Shown here in pieces: positions 40,649 to 44,826 of a stretch of 44,826 bases of DNA. Source of the DNA: Euzebyales bacterium (GTDB lineage Bacteria; Actinomycetota; Nitriliruptoria; Euzebyales; Egibacteraceae); NCBI GenBank assembly GCA_013695145.1, contig JACDBB010000153.1, forward strand, positions 1 through 44,826, in the 5' to 3' direction. Each line of letters begins with the position of its first letter. Positions within the stretch are counted from its first letter, which is position 1. The notes under the pieces were generated by a model. It was not told the DNA's origin and made no database searches. It saw only the letters and a program-made list of their open reading frames with translations. Both the position numbers and the translations under genes were made by a program.

Positions 40649-40996
40649 ATGGCGGTGGACGAACGCGAACGGCGAGGGCTGCACACGGCTCTGGTCGGCG
40701 CACTCGGCGAGGAGGCGGCGGACACACTCATGGCGCAGCTGCCGGCCGTTCCGCGCGACGACCTGGCCACCAAGGCGGATCTCGAGGCGCTCGAGCAGCG
40801 CATGGACGCGCGCTTCGAGGCGCTCGAGCAGCGCATGGACGCGCGCTTCGAGGCGATGGAGTACCGCCTTCTGGCGGCGTTCCGGGGCGAGCTGAACGCG
40901 GCGGTCACCTCGCAGACCCGCACGATGATCTTCACGACGACCGGCGCGGTGGTCAGTCTCGGCGGGCTCGCGCTGGCGTTGGCCCGCTTCGCCTAG
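40649..40996 (+). CDS. Small coiled-coil protein with C-terminal membrane segment
   Basis: A 115-residue protein: an N-terminal helical part (ERRGLHTALVGALGEEAADTLMAQL), then a coiled coil with two identical 11-residue repeats (EALEQRMDARF twice) and a closing hydrophobic segment (IFTTTGAVVSLGGLALALARF) that can span the membrane. The layout resembles DUF1640-like and other tail-anchored coiled-coil proteins. The start ATG 40649 follows GGAG; an in-frame ATG-less extension upstream is not needed. It converges with atpC, 19 bases between stops. Function unknown. Confidence 0.75.
   Translation: MAVDERERRGLHTALVGALGEEAADTLMAQLPAVPRDDLATKADLEALEQRMDARFEALEQRMDARFEAMEYRLLAAFRGELNAAVTSQTRTMIFTTTGAVVSLGGLALALARFA
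40784..40849 (+). repeat. Perfect 33-bp tandem duplication in the coiled-coil gene
   Basis: Two identical 33-bp units (40784-40816 and 40817-40849), each encoding EALEQRMDARF, with GAGGCG of a third start following. Identity at every third position indicates a recent, in-frame duplication that adds one hendecad of coiled coil. Confidence 0.9.
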
Positions 40997-41015
40997 GCTC
41001 GGCGGCCGCACCCGC

Positions 41016-41285
41016 TCACTGGGAGCTGGACAGCTCGGCAGAGTCCGCGAGGACGGTGAGCTGGTTCTCACGGAACTCGAGGAACCCGTTGTGGACGTTC
41101 ACCACGACGGTGCCACCCTCCGTCGTCTGGACCCTGACGGGGGCGTCGCCCAGCGCGATGAGCAGCGGCTGGTGGCCGGGCAGGATCCCGATCTCACCCT
41201 CCGTGGACCGTGCCGTGACGCCGGTGGCCTCCCCCGAGTACAGAGAGTCCTCCGCGCTGACCACGTCGACCTGCATGGTCGCCAT
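41016..41285 (-). CDS. atpC: F-type ATP synthase epsilon subunit, short form
   Basis: An 89-residue subunit covering only the N-terminal beta-sandwich: MQVDVVSAEDSLYSGEATGV, then GEIGILPGHQPLLIALGDAPV and VHNGFLEFRENQLTVLADSAE. The C-terminal helical hairpin of typical bacterial epsilon (total about 120-140 residues), which can block rotation, is missing. The convergent coiled-coil gene starts right after, and no remnant of the helices is visible in the following bases. ATG 41285 is preceded by a GAGC-rich repeat copy ending in GGCGGGG, which doubles as the ribosome-binding site. Last gene of the atp operon. Confidence 0.93.
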   Translation of the reverse strand: MATMQVDVVSAEDSLYSGEATGVTARSTEGEIGILPGHQPLLIALGDAPVRVQTTEGGTVVVNVHNGFLEFRENQLTVLADSAELSSSQ

Positions 41286-41286
41286 T

Positions 41287-41327
41287 ATCGATCCCCGCCT
41301 TCCGGGCTCGCTGCGCTCACCCTCACC
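41287..41327 (-). repeat. GAGC-rich dispersed repeat, copy between atpD and atpC
   Basis: Read on the minus strand: GGTGAGGGTGAGCG, CAGCGAGCCC, then AAGGCGGGGATC, starting immediately after the atpD stop and ending just before the atpC start. It matches the element at 8136-8181 with an internal gap of about seven bases. In this copy the GGCGGGG stretch can act as the atpC ribosome-binding site. Confidence 0.6.
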
Positions 41328-43699
<2,372 letters not shown>

Positions 43700-43702
43700 C
43701 GC

Positions 43703-44826
43703 TCAGTCCTCGCTCTCGGAGGTGTCCTCGTCCTCGGCGTCGTCGCCGAGCGTGTCGAGGTTGTCCATCGTCACGTGCTCGTCGGCCTCCTCCACCTGCG
43801 AGGCCTCGAACGACGCCTTGAACTCCTCCAGCGCCGACTCGAAGGCCTCGACCCGCTCGTCGGTGAGCTTGCCGTCGCCGGCGATGCCCTCGAGCAGCTC
43901 CCCGTGGCGGCTGCGCAGGTACTCGCGGAGCTCCGCCTCGAACCGGCGCACGTCGGCGATCGGCACGTCGTCGAGCTTGCCGTTGCCGACCGCCCAGATG
44001 CCGACGACCTGCTCCTCGATCGGCACCGGCGCGTACTGCGGCTGCTTGAGCAGCTCGACGGTCCGAGCGCCGCGGTCGATCTGGGCCTGCGAGGTCTTGT
44101 CGAGCTCGGAGCCGAACTGGGCGAACGCCTCGAGCTCGCGGTACTGGGCGAGGTCCAGGCGCATCGTGCCCGAGACCTTCTTCATGGCCTTGATCTGCGC
44201 GTTGCCGCCGACCCGCGACACCGAGATGCCGACGTTGATCGCGGGCCGCACGCCCTGGAAGAACAGGTCGGTCTCGAGGTAGATCTGTCCGTCGGTGATC
44301 GAGATGACGTTGGTGGGGATGAACGCGGACACGTCACCGCCCTTCGTCTCGATGATCGGCAGGGCGGTCAGCGAGCCGCCGCCCAGCTCGTCGGACAGCT
44401 TGGCGGCGCGCTCCAGCAGCCGCGAGTGCAGGTAGAACACGTCACCCGGGTAGGCCTCGCGACCAGGCGGGCGGCGCAGCAGCAGCGACAGCTGCCGGTA
44501 GGCGTCGGCCTGCTTGGAGAGGTCGTCGTAGACCACCAGGGCGTGCTGGCCCTCGTACATCCAGTGGGCGCCGATGGCCGCGCCCGCGTACGGGGCGATG
44601 TACTGGAACGGCGCCGGCGAGCTGGCCGGCGCGGACACGACGGTCGTGAACGCCATCGCGCCCTCCTGCTCCAAGCGGTTGACGACCTCCGCGACCGTCG
44701 AGCCCTTCTGGCCGATCGCGACGTAGATGCACTTGACCTGGCGCTTGACGTCCCCGCTGGCCCAGTTGTCCTTCTGGTTGATGATCGTGTCGATGGCGAC
44801 CGCGGTCCGGCCGGTCTGCCGGTCGC
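43703..44826 (-). CDS. atpA: F-type ATP synthase alpha subunit (5' end outside window)
   Basis: The last 374 codons of alpha; the gene continues beyond base 44826. The visible part opens at the Walker A motif, [20 protein letters not shown], and includes [15 protein letters not shown], the long alpha core ([64 protein letters not shown]) and an acidic C-terminal tail ([20 protein letters not shown]). In nearly all alpha subunits the Walker A reads GDRQTGKT; here the Lys is Arg (codon CGG). Alpha provides the non-catalytic nucleotide sites. Confidence 0.96.
   Translation of the reverse strand, partial: DRQTGRTAVAIDTIINQKDNWASGDVKRQVKCIYVAIGQKGSTVAEVVNRLEQEGAMAFTTVVSAPASSPAPFQYIAPYAGAAIGAHWMYEGQHALVVYDDLSKQADAYRQLSLLLRRPPGREAYPGDVFYLHSRLLERAAKLSDELGGGSLTALPIIETKGGDVSAFIPTNVISITDGQIYLETDLFFQGVRPAINVGISVSRVGGNAQIKAMKKVSGTMRLDLAQYRELEAFAQFGSELDKTSQAQIDRGARTVELLKQPQYAPVPIEEQVVGIWAVGNGKLDDVPIADVRRFEAELREYLRSRHGELLEGIAGDGKLTDERVEAFESALEEFKASFEASQVEEADEHVTMDNLDTLGDDAEDEDTSESED

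Noticed and set aside
40500-40650. Origin of replication near the DnaA box
   Set aside because: Only one box, no AT-rich unwinding region, and no dnaA/dnaN genes nearby.

Overview
This window is a very GC-rich, densely packed stretch of a bacterial chromosome, almost certainly from an actinomycete-type (Actinomycetota) organism. The grounds are the extreme G/C bias at third positions, frequent GTG/TTG starts, the order of the atp genes with murA nearby, and several small proteins of actinobacterial type (the CPxC/HxxCW protein at 29562-29867, the 26051-26446 protein, DUF4097 and DUF1232 proteins). A deep-branching class such as Nitriliruptoria is my guess from gene content and is untested. 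I see no rRNA, tRNA, CRISPR array, phage or transposase gene.

Left part (1-10.2 kb). A mosaic of hairpin-forming repeats (1-273) precedes a GntR/FadR regulator, a haloacid-dehalogenase-like HAD protein and an MFS transporter, coupled by overlapping starts and stops. A TauE/SafE permease, another copy of the mosaic repeat and a large FAD/Fe-S oxidase follow on the minus strand. The oxidase is divergent from a serine-glyoxylate-type aminotransferase, and an IclR regulator follows convergently. Three 15-bp palindromic sites lie between the divergent pair, so oxidase, aminotransferase and IclR probably form one regulon for 2-hydroxyacid/glyoxylate metabolism.

Centre (10.2-26.5 kb). A heteromeric-type acyl-CoA dehydrogenase pair sits behind a perfect 18-bp palindrome. 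Next come an RHH protein/DUF4097 operon with an operator-like palindrome inside its promoter, a thioredoxin-fold protein, a Ser/Thr kinase, and a methylmalonyl-CoA module. That module holds the mutase large subunit, the MeaB GTPase and an epimerase, with a thiolase and a HAD protein, and is interrupted by an L,D-transpeptidase, an S9 peptidase and a single-chain MntA-HepT-like protein. Acyl-CoA dehydrogenase, thiolase, 3-hydroxyacyl-CoA dehydrogenase and the mutase genes together point to strong acyl-CoA/propionyl-CoA metabolism.

Right part (26.5-44.8 kb). A mazEF-type pair is followed by a long minus-strand run, in transcription order murA, CPBP protease, double 3-hydroxyacyl-CoA dehydrogenase, DUF1232 protein, zinc-binding protein, SDR, and two cyclophilins. 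Upstream of it lies a ugp-like ABC importer (ugpB-ugpA-ugpE) whose operon continues through an unknown 99-residue protein into a soluble PAS/GAF histidine kinase. The window ends in the F-ATPase operon (atpA partial, atpG, atpD, atpC), whose epsilon subunit is unusually short and whose alpha Walker A lysine is replaced by arginine.

Most noteworthy: the MntA-HepT-like fusion; the kinase and unknown 99-aa protein overlapping at both ends in the ugp operon; the mosaic hairpin repeat with an optional 70-bp insert; the multi-site operator at 6785-6930; and the short epsilon subunit. All functions are read from the sequence and from memory of the families; no database search was run.
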